From Phocaeicola_A sp964481755 (lineage in GTDB: Bacteria; Bacteroidota; Bacteroidia; Bacteroidales; Bacteroidaceae), in assembly GCA_964481755.1 (NCBI GenBank), contig CAYZVH010000043.1, forward strand, positions 1-19,560: a DNA stretch of 19,560 nucleotides, given 5' to 3'. The notes beneath the pieces were generated by a model, which saw only the letters and a program-made list of their open reading frames with translations, was not told the origin of the DNA and ran no database searches. This document shows positions 1-8,283 of this stretch, one piece after another. Position 1 is the stretch's first letter. Every line of letters starts with the position of its first letter. A program made the translations under genes and the position numbers.

Positions 1-2
1 AC

Positions 3-3000
3 GGCGTGTTCCAACGCATCTTCAGCGACAACAAGCGCAAGGTGACCACCATGAAGGTGCTGGCCAACGGCGACGTGTGGGTGCACATCGAAGGCGGCGA
101 CCTCTACCGCATCTGCACGGACGACCCCAAGCAGCTGGTAGTACGCCGCATCGCCCACATCGAGACACCGATACTCTCCACCTTCACCCACGTGGACAAG
201 GACAAGAGCAGCAACGTGTGGTTTCTCACCGCCAAGGAGCTCTACCAGTACAACACCGTCACCCGGAAGTTCACCTACCACCTCATTGGCAACCGCGAGA
301 AGAACTTCTACTGCCAACGGCGCTACGTCAACGACTTCCTGCTGGGCTCCGACAACGGACGCATCTACCGGTTCGACCCGAGGAACCGGCGCTACTCGGT
401 CATCGAGCTCCCCACCCCGTCGCCCATCCGCAACCTGAAGGGATTCAGCAGGGACGAGATTATCGTCATCACCCGGGACGACGGCTTCTTCATCTACAAC
501 ATGAAGACGAGAGCCTACCAGCACTACACCACCCAGAACCTGGGACTGGCGAGCAACACCATCCGAATGTTCTTCGTGGACCAGCTGAACGACTTCTGGA
601 TTACCTACGAGAGCCTCAACACCATCTCGCACATCAACCGCGCCGAGCTGAAGACGAGCCACTACACGATGAAGGACAAGAACAACGTCCCCGTCAGGAC
701 CCGCAAGCCCATACGCATCCTCGAGGGATTCGACGAACTGATACTGTTCCACACCGACAAGAACATCATCAACTATTACGACGCGGAGAAGAACGACCTG
801 CGCCCGCTGTTCCTCTCCTCCAACCCGGAGATTATCAGCTTCAACGAGCCGGACCAGGTGGAGCTGGACAAGCAGAAGAACCTGTGGCTCACCAAGCAGA
901 GCCAAGGCCTCATCAAGGTCTCGTTCAAGAAGAACCTCTTCAGCCTGCGCAGCCCCAACGAGCAGGACATCTACGCCTCGGAAAACAAGTTGAGTTGCGT
1001 GTTCGAGGACTATGCGCACAACCTGTGGGTGGCCAACGGAGATGGTAACACCATGCTCTACGACCCGGCCAGGCGGTTTAAAGGTTACCTCTCGCCCGAC
1101 GGCAAACTGTCGTCCACGGCCGTGGCGATGAGCGTCATTACCTCCGCCGTGCAGGACCGCCAAGGCAACATCTGGCTGGGAACCGCCGACGACGGACTGA
1201 TGCAGATACTCCCCATCACGACAGCCTCCGGCACCACTTACCGCATCGTCCACCACCGCCACGACGACCAGAACCCCTACAGTCTGAGCAGCAACATCGT
1301 GCAGGTGCTCCACCGCGACGCCAACGACCGGATATGGGTGGGCACCTTCGAGCAAGGCGTGAACTACATGGAGACCGACGCGCAAGGCAACGTGCGGTTC
1401 ATCCACCAAGGCAACCTGCTGAAGCACTACCCCGCCACGGGCAACCGTGTCCGTTGCATCGAGACGGACAGCCACGGGAACCTGTGGATAGGCACGGCCT
1501 CGGGAGTGGTGCGCGGCGACCTGCGACAGACGAAGCCCGAGCAGATGGAGTTCACCACCATACGACGCGTTCCGGGCAACGCCAAGAGCCTCAGCAACAA
1601 CGACGTGTTCGACATTCACTTCACCCGCGGTGGCGAGCTCTACTTCGCCACCTTCGGCGGAGGACTCTGCCAACTGCAGTCGTACGAAGGCCGACAGCCC
1701 GTGTTCAAGAACTTCACCAAAGCGGAAGGTCTGCCCTCCGACGTGCTGAAGAGCATCCTGGAGGCACCCAACGGCGACCTCTGGATAGCCACCGAGGACG
1801 GCCTGTGCCACTACACGGCCACCACAAAGAACTTCGAGACCTACGACAGCCGCTTCTTCCCCTCGGACATCCAGTTCATGGACGAGCGAGGCGTGTGCAC
1901 CGGCGACAGCATCATGATGTTCCCCACCGACCGCGGTCTGCTGACCTTCCGCCCGCAGGACATCCACAAGGACTCCACCGCCTACCGGTTAGCGTTCAGC
2001 CACTTCTTCATCAAGGAGAAGGAGATAAAGCCCGACGGCAGCGGCATCCTGCACGACGACATCGACAAGACCACCTCCATCACCCTGTCGCACCGCGACA
2101 ACTCCTTCACCTTCCGCTTCGCCACGCTGGACATGAAGTACCCCGAGAAGATACAATATGCCTACATGCTCGAAGGGTTCGACCACTGGAACAACGCGCA
2201 CACCGCCCGGACGGCCACCTACACCAACATTCCCAAGGGCACCTACACCTTCCGCGTGCGCTCCACCAACAGCGACGGCGAGTGGGTGAACAACGAGCGG
2301 AGCATACAAATCACCGTGAAGCCCTCGTTCTGGGAATCCACCTGGGGCATCATCCTGCTGGTGGTCATCTTCGTCGCCGTCTCGCTGCTCACCACCTACA
2401 TCTTCCTGCTGTTCTACAAACTGCGGTCGAAGATTTCCTTCGAGCAGCGACTCAACGAGATACGTACCAAGTTCTTCACCGACGTGGTGCACGAGCTGCG
2501 CACGCCGTTTACCCTCATCATCGCCCCGCTGGAACACATCCTCTCGAAGGACACCGAGCAACTGCCCGACAATGTGTACCAGGACTTGAAGCTGATACAG
2601 AACAACACCAAGCGGACGGTGAAGCTCATCAACCAGATTCTCGACTTCCAAAAGATACAGAGCGACAAGATGCACCTCTACGTGCAGCAGGTGGAGGTCA
2701 CCTCGTTCGTCAAGCAGATAGCCGGCAACTTCCGCAGCCTGGCCACCGAGCAGGGCACGGACATCAAGCTCAACCTGCCTGATCATCCCGTCGCCCTGTG
2801 GATAGACTCCAACAAGATGGAGAACGTGATGTTCAACCTCATCTCCAACGCCTTCAAGTACTCGCCCAAGGGACGGGCCATAACCGTCTCCGTGAGCGAG
2901 GCCGCCGCCGAGGTGACCATCACCGTGAGCGACCAGGGCTACGGCATTCCCTCGGAGAAGCAGGCGCTGGTGTTCTCGCGCTTCGAGAACATCATCCACA

Positions 3001-4073
3001 ACGAAGCCCTGAAGCAGCCCAGCACCGGCATCGGGCTGGCGGTGGTGAAAGAGGTGGTGGAGCTGCACAAAGGCTCCATCGACCTGCAGAGCACCGTCAA
3101 CGAAGGCTCCACCTTCACCATCCACCTGCCCAAAGGGAAGGACCACTTCGACAAGAACACCGAGTTTGTGCTCGACAACTACGAGTCGTCCACGGAGCAG
3201 CAACAGGCAACGATAGAGGACACGCTGGAGGACGCCGAGAACAAGGAGGCCGACGAGAACATCGAGACCATCCTGGTGGTGGAGGACAACAACGAGTTGC
3301 GCAACTTCCTGCAGAGCATACTCTCCGAGCAGTTCCGCGTCATCGCCGCCGCCGACGGCAAGGAGGGACTGAAGAAAGCGCGCCTCTACTACCCCGACAT
3401 GATAGTCAGCGACGTGATGATGCCCGAGATGGACGGACTGACAATGGTCCGCCAAATACGCGCCAACAAGGAGATAAGCCACACACCCATCATCCTGCTC
3501 ACCAGCAAATCGGCCGTGGAGAGCGAGATAGAAGGACTGAAGCTGGGCATCGACGACTACATCACCAAGCCCTTCAGCGCCAGCCTGCTGAAGGCGCGCA
3601 TCATCAACATCTTCGAGACCCGCAAACGCATACAGGCGCTCTACTGCTCGCAACTCATCGCCTCGGGCGACAAGGCGGACGACACCTTCACCCTGGACGG
3701 GAAGTACTCCGAGTCCATCTCCAAGGAAGACCGCTCGCTGCTGAAGGAAATCGTCAAGATCATCAACAGCCACGACTCCGAGCAGGACTCCATCCACGAG
3801 GAGATAAAGCAGGCCACGGGGCTGAGCAGCTCCACCGTACTGCGTAAGATAAAGTTCATCACCGGAATGACCACCAACGACTTCATCAAGAACGTGCGCG
3901 TGAACAGGGCCGCCGAGCTGCTGAAGGAGAAGAGTGAGCTGAGCGTGAGCGAGGTGGCTTTCATCTGCGGATTCAAGGACCAGCACTACTTCAGCAAGTG
4001 CTTCAAGCAGGTCTACGGAGTGTCGCCCAAGGACTACAAGGGCGAGAGCCCCGTGGAAAATGGTGAAAACTGA
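3..4073 (+). CDS. Hybrid two-component system regulator (HTCS), 5' truncated by the window edge
   Basis: This is a one-protein sensor and regulator of the Bacteroidetes HTCS type, which typically senses glycan breakdown products in the periplasm and activates a polysaccharide-utilisation locus. The reading frame is open to the left edge, so the N-terminus (signal peptide and first propeller blades) is missing. The GTG at 6 is not a credible start. Numbering from that GTG, residues 1 to about 690 are beta-propeller repeats (for example NIWLGTADDGL, NLWIGTASGV, DLWIATEDGL). A Y_Y_Y domain spans about 700-775 and a membrane helix about 780-805. The HisKA domain has phospho-accepting H829 in HELRTP. 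The HATPase has its N-box near N944/N948, then DQGYGIP and GIGLAVV. The receiver domain has phospho-acceptor D1136 in SDVMMPEMDG and K1188 in TKPF. An AraC-type HTH fills the last 110 residues. All catalytic residues are present. No susC/susD genes follow, so any target locus lies to the left. Confidence 0.95.
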   Translation, partial: GVFQRIFSDNKRKVTTMKVLANGDVWVHIEGGDLYRICTDDPKQLVVRRIAHIETPILSTFTHVDKDKSSNVWFLTAKELYQYNTVTRKFTYHLIGNREKNFYCQRRYVNDFLLGSDNGRIYRFDPRNRRYSVIELPTPSPIRNLKGFSRDEIIVITRDDGFFIYNMKTRAYQHYTTQNLGLASNTIRMFFVDQLNDFWITYESLNTISHINRAELKTSHYTMKDKNNVPVRTRKPIRILEGFDELILFHTDKNIINYYDAEKNDLRPLFLSSNPEIISFNEPDQVELDKQKNLWLTKQSQGLIKVSFKKNLFSLRSPNEQDIYASENKLSCVFEDYAHNLWVANGDGNTMLYDPARRFKGYLSPDGKLSSTAVAMSVITSAVQDRQGNIWLGTADDGLMQILPITTASGTTYRIVHHRHDDQNPYSLSSNIVQVLHRDANDRIWVGTFEQGVNYMETDAQGNVRFIHQGNLLKHYPATGNRVRCIETDSHGNLWIGTASGVVRGDLRQTKPEQMEFTTIRRVPGNAKSLSNNDVFDIHFTRGGELYFATFGGGLCQLQSYEGRQPVFKNFTKAEGLPSDVLKSILEAPNGDLWIATEDGLCHYTATTKNFETYDSRFFPSDIQFMDERGVCTGDSIMMFPTDRGLLTFRPQDIHKDSTAYRLAFSHFFIKEKEIKPDGSGILHDDIDKTTSITLSHRDNSFTFRFATLDMKYPEKIQYAYMLEGFDHWNNAHTARTATYTNIPKGTYTFRVRSTNSDGEWVNNERSIQITVKPSFWESTWGIILLVVIFVAVSLLTTYIFLLFYKLRSKISFEQRLNEIRTKFFTDVVHELRTPFTLIIAPLEHILSKDTEQLPDNVYQDLKLIQNNTKRTVKLINQILDFQKIQSDKMHLYVQQVEVTSFVKQIAGNFRSLATEQGTDIKLNLPDHPVALWIDSNKMENVMFNLISNAFKYSPKGRAITVSVSEAAAEVTITVSDQGYGIPSEKQALVFSRFENIIHNEALKQPSTGIGLAVVKEVVELHKGSIDLQSTVNEGSTFTIHLPKGKDHFDKNTEFVLDNYESSTEQQQATIEDTLEDAENKEADENIETILVVEDNNELRNFLQSILSEQFRVIAAADGKEGLKKARLYYPDMIVSDVMMPEMDGLTMVRQIRANKEISHTPIILLTSKSAVESEIEGLKLGIDDYITKPFSASLLKARIINIFETRKRIQALYCSQLIASGDKADDTFTLDGKYSESISKEDRSLLKEIVKIINSHDSEQDSIHEEIKQATGLSSSTVLRKIKFITGMTTNDFIKNVRVNRAAELLKEKSELSVSEVAFICGFKDQHYFSKCFKQVYGVSPKDYKGESPVENGEN

Positions 4074-4115
4074 TTAAAAATATAGGACGGATAGTGTCAC
4101 GTCACTTATTATCGC

Positions 4116-4123
4116 TACATTTG
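4116..4123 (+). promoter_or_regulatory. Bacteroides-type -7 element TACATTTG upstream of the GT2-pyrC operon
   Basis: The octamer matches TAnnTTTG, the -7 consensus of the Bacteroidetes primary sigma factor. It lies 24 bases before the ATG at 4148, which gives a short leader. I see no clear -33 TTTG box at the expected distance. The site separates the operon from the HTCS gene ending at 4073. Confidence 0.55.
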
Positions 4124-4147
4124 TCACTGTTTTAGCAAATAATAAGT

Positions 4148-4888
4148 ATGCAAGCATCTGACAGCATTGTTATTATCCCGACTTATAACGAAAAGGAGAA
4201 CATCAGTAACATCATTCGGGCGGTCTTCGGTCTCGAGAAGTGTTTCCACGTGTTGGTCATCGACGACGGTTCGCCCGATGGAACGGCAGCCATCGTGAAG
4301 TCCATGCAAACGGAATTCCCCGACCGACTCTTCATGATAGAGCGCCGCGGGAAGCTCGGACTGGGCACGGCCTACATCGTTGGCTTCAAGTGGGCCATCG
4401 AGCGGAAGTACGACTACGTCTTCGAGATGGACGCCGACTTCTCGCACAACCCCAACGACCTGCCGCGCCTCTACGCCGCCTGTGCCGATGAAGGCAACGA
4501 CGTGGCCATCGGCTCGCGCTACGTCAGTGGCGTGAACGTGGTGAACTGGCCCATGGGACGGGTGCTGATGTCGTACTTCGCATCCAAATACGTGCGCATC
4601 GTCACACGGCTCAACATCCACGACACCACCGCCGGATTCGTCTGCTACCGCCGCGAGGTGCTCGAGACCATCCATCTGGACGAGATTCGCTTCAAGGGCT
4701 ACGCCTTCCAGATAGAGATGAAGTACACGGCCTACAAGTATGGGTTCAAGATTAAAGAGGTGCCCGTGATATTCATCAACCGCGAGCTGGGCACCTCCAA
4801 GATGAACAGCAGCATCTTCGGCGAGGCCATCTTCGGCGTGATGCGTCTCCGCTGGGACGGATGGTTCAAGAACTACTCCCGAAAATAA
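4148..4888 (+). CDS. Polyprenol monophosphomannose synthase-like glycosyltransferase family 2
   Basis: This 246-residue GT2 enzyme is of the dolichol/polyprenol-phosphate mannosyltransferase type. Such enzymes transfer a sugar from a nucleotide sugar to a polyprenyl phosphate at the inner membrane, supplying a lipid-linked donor. Visible motifs are VIIPTYNEKENI at residues 8-19, VIDDGSPDGT at 37-46 (donor site), EMDADFSH at 93-100 with the metal-binding DxD at D95/D97, and the GSRYVSG and TTAGFVCYRR segments typical of this subgroup. There is no C-terminal membrane domain, so it is the short soluble or peripheral form. It starts 74 bases after the HTCS stop behind its own -7 element. Dihydroorotase follows after 34 bases, so the two are probably cotranscribed. 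The donor sugar (mannose or another hexose) cannot be read from sequence. Confidence 0.9.
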   Translation: MQASDSIVIIPTYNEKENISNIIRAVFGLEKCFHVLVIDDGSPDGTAAIVKSMQTEFPDRLFMIERRGKLGLGTAYIVGFKWAIERKYDYVFEMDADFSHNPNDLPRLYAACADEGNDVAIGSRYVSGVNVVNWPMGRVLMSYFASKYVRIVTRLNIHDTTAGFVCYRREVLETIHLDEIRFKGYAFQIEMKYTAYKYGFKIKEVPVIFINRELGTSKMNSSIFGEAIFGVMRLRWDGWFKNYSRK

Positions 4889-4922
4889 GAACGTATACCT
4901 ATTATATATAAGACACTCGAGT

Positions 4923-6263
4923 ATGACCCGCACACTCATCCAGAATGCCATCCTCGTCAACGAGGGGACCGAGCAGAAAGGTTCGCTGATAATTGAAGGC
5001 GACACGATAGCGGACATCCTGCCGCAAGGCGTGGAGCCGCAAGGTCAGTTCGCCGAGGTCATCGATGCCGACGGACTCTACCTGCTGCCGGGCATCATCG
5101 ACGACCACGTGCATTTCCGCGACCCGGGCCTCACCCACAAGGCGGACATGGAGAGCGAGAGCCGCGCGGCAGCAGCCGGCGGCGTGACCTCCTACATGGA
5201 CATGCCCAACACCAAACCACAGACCACCACATTGGAGGCGCTGGAGGACAAGTTCGCCGAGGCCGCACAGAAGAGCTGCGTCAACTACTCCTTCTTCTTC
5301 GGCGCCACCAACGACAACAGCGACCTACTGGCGCAACTGCCTAGACAACGCGTGTGTGGCATCAAGCTGTTCATGGGCTCCAGCACAGGCAACATGTTGG
5401 TCGACAGCGAGGAGGCCTTACAGAAACTCTTCTCCGAGGCGCGGATGATCATCATGTCGCACTGCGAGGATTCGGCACTGATAGCGGCCAACACCGCACA
5501 CTATAAGTCGCTCTATGGCGACGACCCCGACGTGAAGTACCACCCCGCCATCCGTAGCGAGGAGGCTTGCTACCGCTCCTCGGCCCTCGCAGTGGAGCTG
5601 GCCCGGCGCACCGGCGCCCGTCTGCACATTGCCCACGTGAGCACGGCCCGCGAGCTGGAACTCCTCTCGCACGCGCCGTTGGAGCAGAAACACATCACCG
5701 CCGAGGCTTGCATCAGCCACCTCTACTTCTGCGACCGGGACTATGAGCGGCTGGGCACCCGCATCAAGTGCAACCCCGCCATCAAGACGGAGCAGGACCG
5801 CGCCGCGCTGCGACAGGCGCTGACCGACGGACGCATCGACGTCGTTGGTACCGACCATGCGCCCCATCTGCTCAGCGAGAAACAGGGCGGCTGTCTGAAG
5901 GCCGCTTCCGGGATGCCTATGGTGCAGTTCTCGCTGGTCACCATGCTGGAGCTGGCGGACGAAGGCGTGCTCACCATCGGACAGGTGGTGGAGAAGATGT
6001 GCCACGCACCCGCCCGTCTGTTCGACGTTGCCCGCCGCGGCTACCTCCGCAAGGGCTACAAGGCGGACCTGGTGCTGCTCGCGCCCCACGACCCTTGGAC
6101 GGTGAGCACCGACAACATCCTCAGCAAGTGTGGGTGGAGCCCCATGGAGGGACACACCTTCCAGTGGAGGGTGAAGCGCACCTTCGTCAACGGCACCACG
6201 GCCTACGCCAACGGCTGCGTGAACGACAATTGCCGGGGCGAAGCCTTGTCATTCGACCGATAA
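4923..6263 (+). CDS. pyrC: Dihydroorotase
   Basis: This 446-residue cytosolic zinc amidohydrolase catalyses the reversible cyclisation of carbamoyl-aspartate to dihydroorotate in de novo pyrimidine synthesis. The first metal-binding motif HVHFRDPG has H62 and H64. Further family signatures are MDMPNTKP, IKLFMGSSTGN, a metal-ligand region SHCED, LHIAHVST, and the catalytic aspartate D311 in VVGTDHAPH. Length and order fit the class I (bacterial PyrC/allantoinase-like) branch rather than the short E. coli type. An allantoinase is the main alternative, but neighbours and motif wording favour dihydroorotase. It follows the GT2 gene by 34 bases and precedes the phosphoesterase by 15. An ATATATAAGA element at 4904-4913 sits where a ribosome binding site would be, and no Shine-Dalgarno sequence is visible. 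Confidence 0.92.
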   Translation: MTRTLIQNAILVNEGTEQKGSLIIEGDTIADILPQGVEPQGQFAEVIDADGLYLLPGIIDDHVHFRDPGLTHKADMESESRAAAAGGVTSYMDMPNTKPQTTTLEALEDKFAEAAQKSCVNYSFFFGATNDNSDLLAQLPRQRVCGIKLFMGSSTGNMLVDSEEALQKLFSEARMIIMSHCEDSALIAANTAHYKSLYGDDPDVKYHPAIRSEEACYRSSALAVELARRTGARLHIAHVSTARELELLSHAPLEQKHITAEACISHLYFCDRDYERLGTRIKCNPAIKTEQDRAALRQALTDGRIDVVGTDHAPHLLSEKQGGCLKAASGMPMVQFSLVTMLELADEGVLTIGQVVEKMCHAPARLFDVARRGYLRKGYKADLVLLAPHDPWTVSTDNILSKCGWSPMEGHTFQWRVKRTFVNGTTAYANGCVNDNCRGEALSFDR

Positions 6264-6278
6264 ACAGAACTCACAGAT

Positions 6279-7442
6279 ATGCTACACCGGATTTTCCTCT
6301 TCCTGCTGTTTCTGTTGGTGGCCACCGACAGCTACATCTATCTACGCTTCGTGCAGAAACGTTGTTGGAGCAGATGGCTCAAGAGTCTCTACTGGTTGCC
6401 CTCCGTCGTGCTGGCCCTCGGACTCGTGTTGCTCACGCTCAACGACGACTTCACGCCCCGGAGCAACCAACTCGTCGGCATCTACCTGCTGGTCTACATG
6501 GCCATTACCATACCCAAAGGACTCTTCACCATCATCTCACTACTGGCGCTCCTGTTGCGATGGTGCGGCAAGAAGGTGGAGAGGATGGTCAACTGGTTGG
6601 CCCTGGCGGTCAGCCTGGCGGTGATGTACATGGTGGTCTATGGCAGCACGGCCGGTTGGCGACACTTCACCGTGAAGGAAGTGCCGTTCGCCTCCAACGA
6701 CCTGCCCCGGGAGTTCGACGGTTACCGCGTGTTGCAAATCTCGGACCTCCACATAGGCACCATAGCCGGCTACCCTAGCGTGGTGCGCAAGCTGGTGCGG
6801 CTCGTCAACGACCAACACCCGGACCTGATTGTCTTCACGGGCGACCTGGTGAACCACGTCGCCACGGAACTGGACAGTGTGCAGACCATCCTCGCCGGGC
6901 TGCAGGCACCGGACGGTGTCTACTCCGTGCTGGGCAACCACGACTACAGCCTCTACTACCATTGGGCGACTGAGGAGGCGCAAGCCGCCAACCTCGAGGA
7001 CCTGAAGCAGCGGGAGGCCGCCATGGGTTGGCACCTGCTCAACAACGACCACGTCATCCTGCGGCGTGACAGTGCCGCCATCGCGCTCATTGGCGTGGAG
7101 AACGACGGAGAGCCTCCCTTTCCTAGCAAGGGCGACCTGCCTCGAGCCATGCAAGGCACCAACGGGCTGTTCAAGATACTGCTGAGTCACGACCCCACAC
7201 ACTGGCGTCGCGAGGTGCTCCCCCACTCCGACGTCCAACTGACACTGGCGGGTCACACCCACGCCATGCAGTTCCAGCTGTTCGGCTTCACCCCCGCCTC
7301 GTGGTTCTACCGCGAGAACCAAGGGCTCTACACCGAAGGCGAACGGGCACTTTACGTCAACGCGGGCACCGGAGAAGTGATGCTTCCCTTCCGTTTTGGG
7401 GCTTGGCCAGAAATAACTCTCTTTACCTTACATCGGAATTGA
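6279..7442 (+). CDS. Membrane-anchored calcineurin-like metallophosphoesterase (YkuE/YaeI-like)
   Basis: This 387-residue protein has about four N-terminal membrane helices (roughly residues 3-24, 36-56, 67-93 and 103-125) and a C-terminal binuclear metallophosphoesterase domain. All five metal/active-site blocks are present: D156 and H158 in ISDLHIG, D189 in TGDLVNH, N220-H221-D222 in GNHDY, H304 in LLSHDP, and H326/H328 in AGHTH. Related proteins hydrolyse phospholipid headgroup linkages such as UDP-diacylglucosamine or act on membrane substrates, but the substrate here cannot be assigned. It starts 15 bases after pyrC and is probably the last gene of the operon, since the next gene has its own -7 element. 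An acyltransferase of phospholipid synthesis lies just downstream, so a role in lipid metabolism is a reasonable inference only. Confidence 0.88.
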   Translation: MLHRIFLFLLFLLVATDSYIYLRFVQKRCWSRWLKSLYWLPSVVLALGLVLLTLNDDFTPRSNQLVGIYLLVYMAITIPKGLFTIISLLALLLRWCGKKVERMVNWLALAVSLAVMYMVVYGSTAGWRHFTVKEVPFASNDLPREFDGYRVLQISDLHIGTIAGYPSVVRKLVRLVNDQHPDLIVFTGDLVNHVATELDSVQTILAGLQAPDGVYSVLGNHDYSLYYHWATEEAQAANLEDLKQREAAMGWHLLNNDHVILRRDSAAIALIGVENDGEPPFPSKGDLPRAMQGTNGLFKILLSHDPTHWRREVLPHSDVQLTLAGHTHAMQFQLFGFTPASWFYRENQGLYTEGERALYVNAGTGEVMLPFRFGAWPEITLFTLHRN

Positions 7443-7452
7443 AATAAATATT

Positions 7453-7460
7453 TATCTTTG
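7453..7460 (+). promoter_or_regulatory. Bacteroides-type -7 element TATCTTTG upstream of the plsC-like gene
   Basis: The octamer matches TAnnTTTG and lies 23 bases before the ATG at 7484, in an AT-rich stretch that begins right after the phosphoesterase stop. No convincing -33 box is seen. Confidence 0.55.
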
Positions 7461-7483
7461 TCGGCAACAAAAGTATTACCTAT

Positions 7484-8227
7484 ATGGGCACCATTGTTTA
7501 CCGAATCTATCAAGTATGCATCGCAGCTCCCATCTTCTTGGTGCTGACGTTGCTAACCGCGCTTGTTACCATCATCGGCTCTTTCCTCGGGAAGGCCAGC
7601 ACGTGGGGCTATTACCCCGGCAAGATATGGTCCAAGCTCACTTGCTTCATCCTGTTGTTACCCATCACGGTAAACGGACACGCCGACATTCACTGGAAGA
7701 CCTCCTACATCTTTGTGGCTAACCATCAGGGGGCGTTCGACATCTTCTTGATTTACGGGTTCCTAGGGCGCAACTTCAAATGGATGATGAAGAAGTCGCT
7801 CCGCAACATCCCCTTCGTAGGCAAAGCCTGTGAAGCCGCCGGCCACATCTTTGTGGACAAGTCCGGACCGAAGAAGGTGCAGGAGACCATCGACCACGCC
7901 CGCCACACGTTGCAGGACGGTATGTCGCTGGTGGTGTTCCCCGAAGGGCGACGCACCTCCACCGGCCACATGGGCGATTTCAAGAAGGGAGCTTTCCAGT
8001 TGGCGGACGAGTTGCAGCTGCCCATCGTGCCGATGAGCATCAACGGCTCCTACGAAGTGTTGCCCCGCTCCGGCGGCTTCATCAAGCGCCACCGCATGAT
8101 ACTCACCCTGCACGAGCCCATCTACCCGCAAGGCCAAGGGCACGAGAACATCCGCGTCACCATGGAGAAAGCCTACCAAGCCATCAACGAAAGCCTCCCC
8201 GAGGAATACAAAGGGAAAGAGGGTTGA
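7484..8227 (+). CDS. plsC: 1-acyl-sn-glycerol-3-phosphate acyltransferase (PlsC family)
   Basis: This 247-residue member of the PlsC/LPLAT family transfers an acyl chain to lysophosphatidic acid to make phosphatidic acid at the inner membrane. Residues 11-35 form a hydrophobic membrane anchor. The catalytic HX4D motif is NHQGAFD with H81 and D86. The substrate-binding block FPEGRR at 152-157 followed by T-S-T-G corresponds to the FPEGTRS motif, with R in place of the usual T. A conserved PIVPMSINGSYEVLPR segment follows. The length is normal for the family. It is preceded by its own -7 element and appears monocistronic, because the next gene has a separate promoter and different base composition. 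A related acyltransferase acting on another lysolipid is possible. Confidence 0.9.
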   Translation: MGTIVYRIYQVCIAAPIFLVLTLLTALVTIIGSFLGKASTWGYYPGKIWSKLTCFILLLPITVNGHADIHWKTSYIFVANHQGAFDIFLIYGFLGRNFKWMMKKSLRNIPFVGKACEAAGHIFVDKSGPKKVQETIDHARHTLQDGMSLVVFPEGRRTSTGHMGDFKKGAFQLADELQLPIVPMSINGSYEVLPRSGGFIKRHRMILTLHEPIYPQGQGHENIRVTMEKAYQAINESLPEEYKGKEG

Positions 8228-8234
8228 GCGGAAT

Positions 8235-8242
8235 GGTTGGCA
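8235..8242. repeat. Left copy of a short imperfect inverted repeat flanking the ATPase-HNH pair
   Basis: GGTTGGCA here is the exact reverse complement of TGCCAACC at 10590-10597. With one single-base insertion the match extends to 11 of 12 bases (GGTTGGCAGTA against GGTTGGCAAGTA). The two copies bracket the ATPase-HNH pair together with its promoter. No target-site duplication is visible outside them. The match is short enough to have arisen by chance. Confidence 0.35.
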
Positions 8243-8256
8243 GTACAATTCATTCT

Positions 8257-8264
8257 TAAGTTTG
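8257..8264 (+). promoter_or_regulatory. Bacteroides-type -7 element TAAGTTTG upstream of the Septu-like pair
   Basis: The octamer matches TAnnTTTG and lies 19 bases before the ATG at 8284. An AGGAG sequence at 8277-8281 precedes the start by only two bases, closer than is usual for a Shine-Dalgarno site. The promoter lies inside the inverted repeat that flanks the two-gene unit, so the cassette appears to carry its own promoter. Confidence 0.55.
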
Positions 8265-8283
8265 ACGAATAAATATAGGAGTT

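Noticed and set aside
1989..3986. Long minus-strand open frame of 665 codons inside the HTCS gene
   Set aside because: It is the antisense of a GC-rich gene with strong third-position bias. Its translation is repetitive in V, G, L, H and has no motif, while the plus frame holds complete kinase, receiver and HTH domains.
4091..4110. Imperfect palindrome AGTG-TCACG-TCACT upstream of the GT2 gene as an operator
   Set aside because: The symmetry is weak and short, with no second copy in the window to support a regulatory site.
8228..8283. Retron msr/msd RNA upstream of the ATPase-HNH pair
   Set aside because: The spacer is only 56 bases with a promoter and no long inverted repeat, and no reverse transcriptase gene exists in the window.
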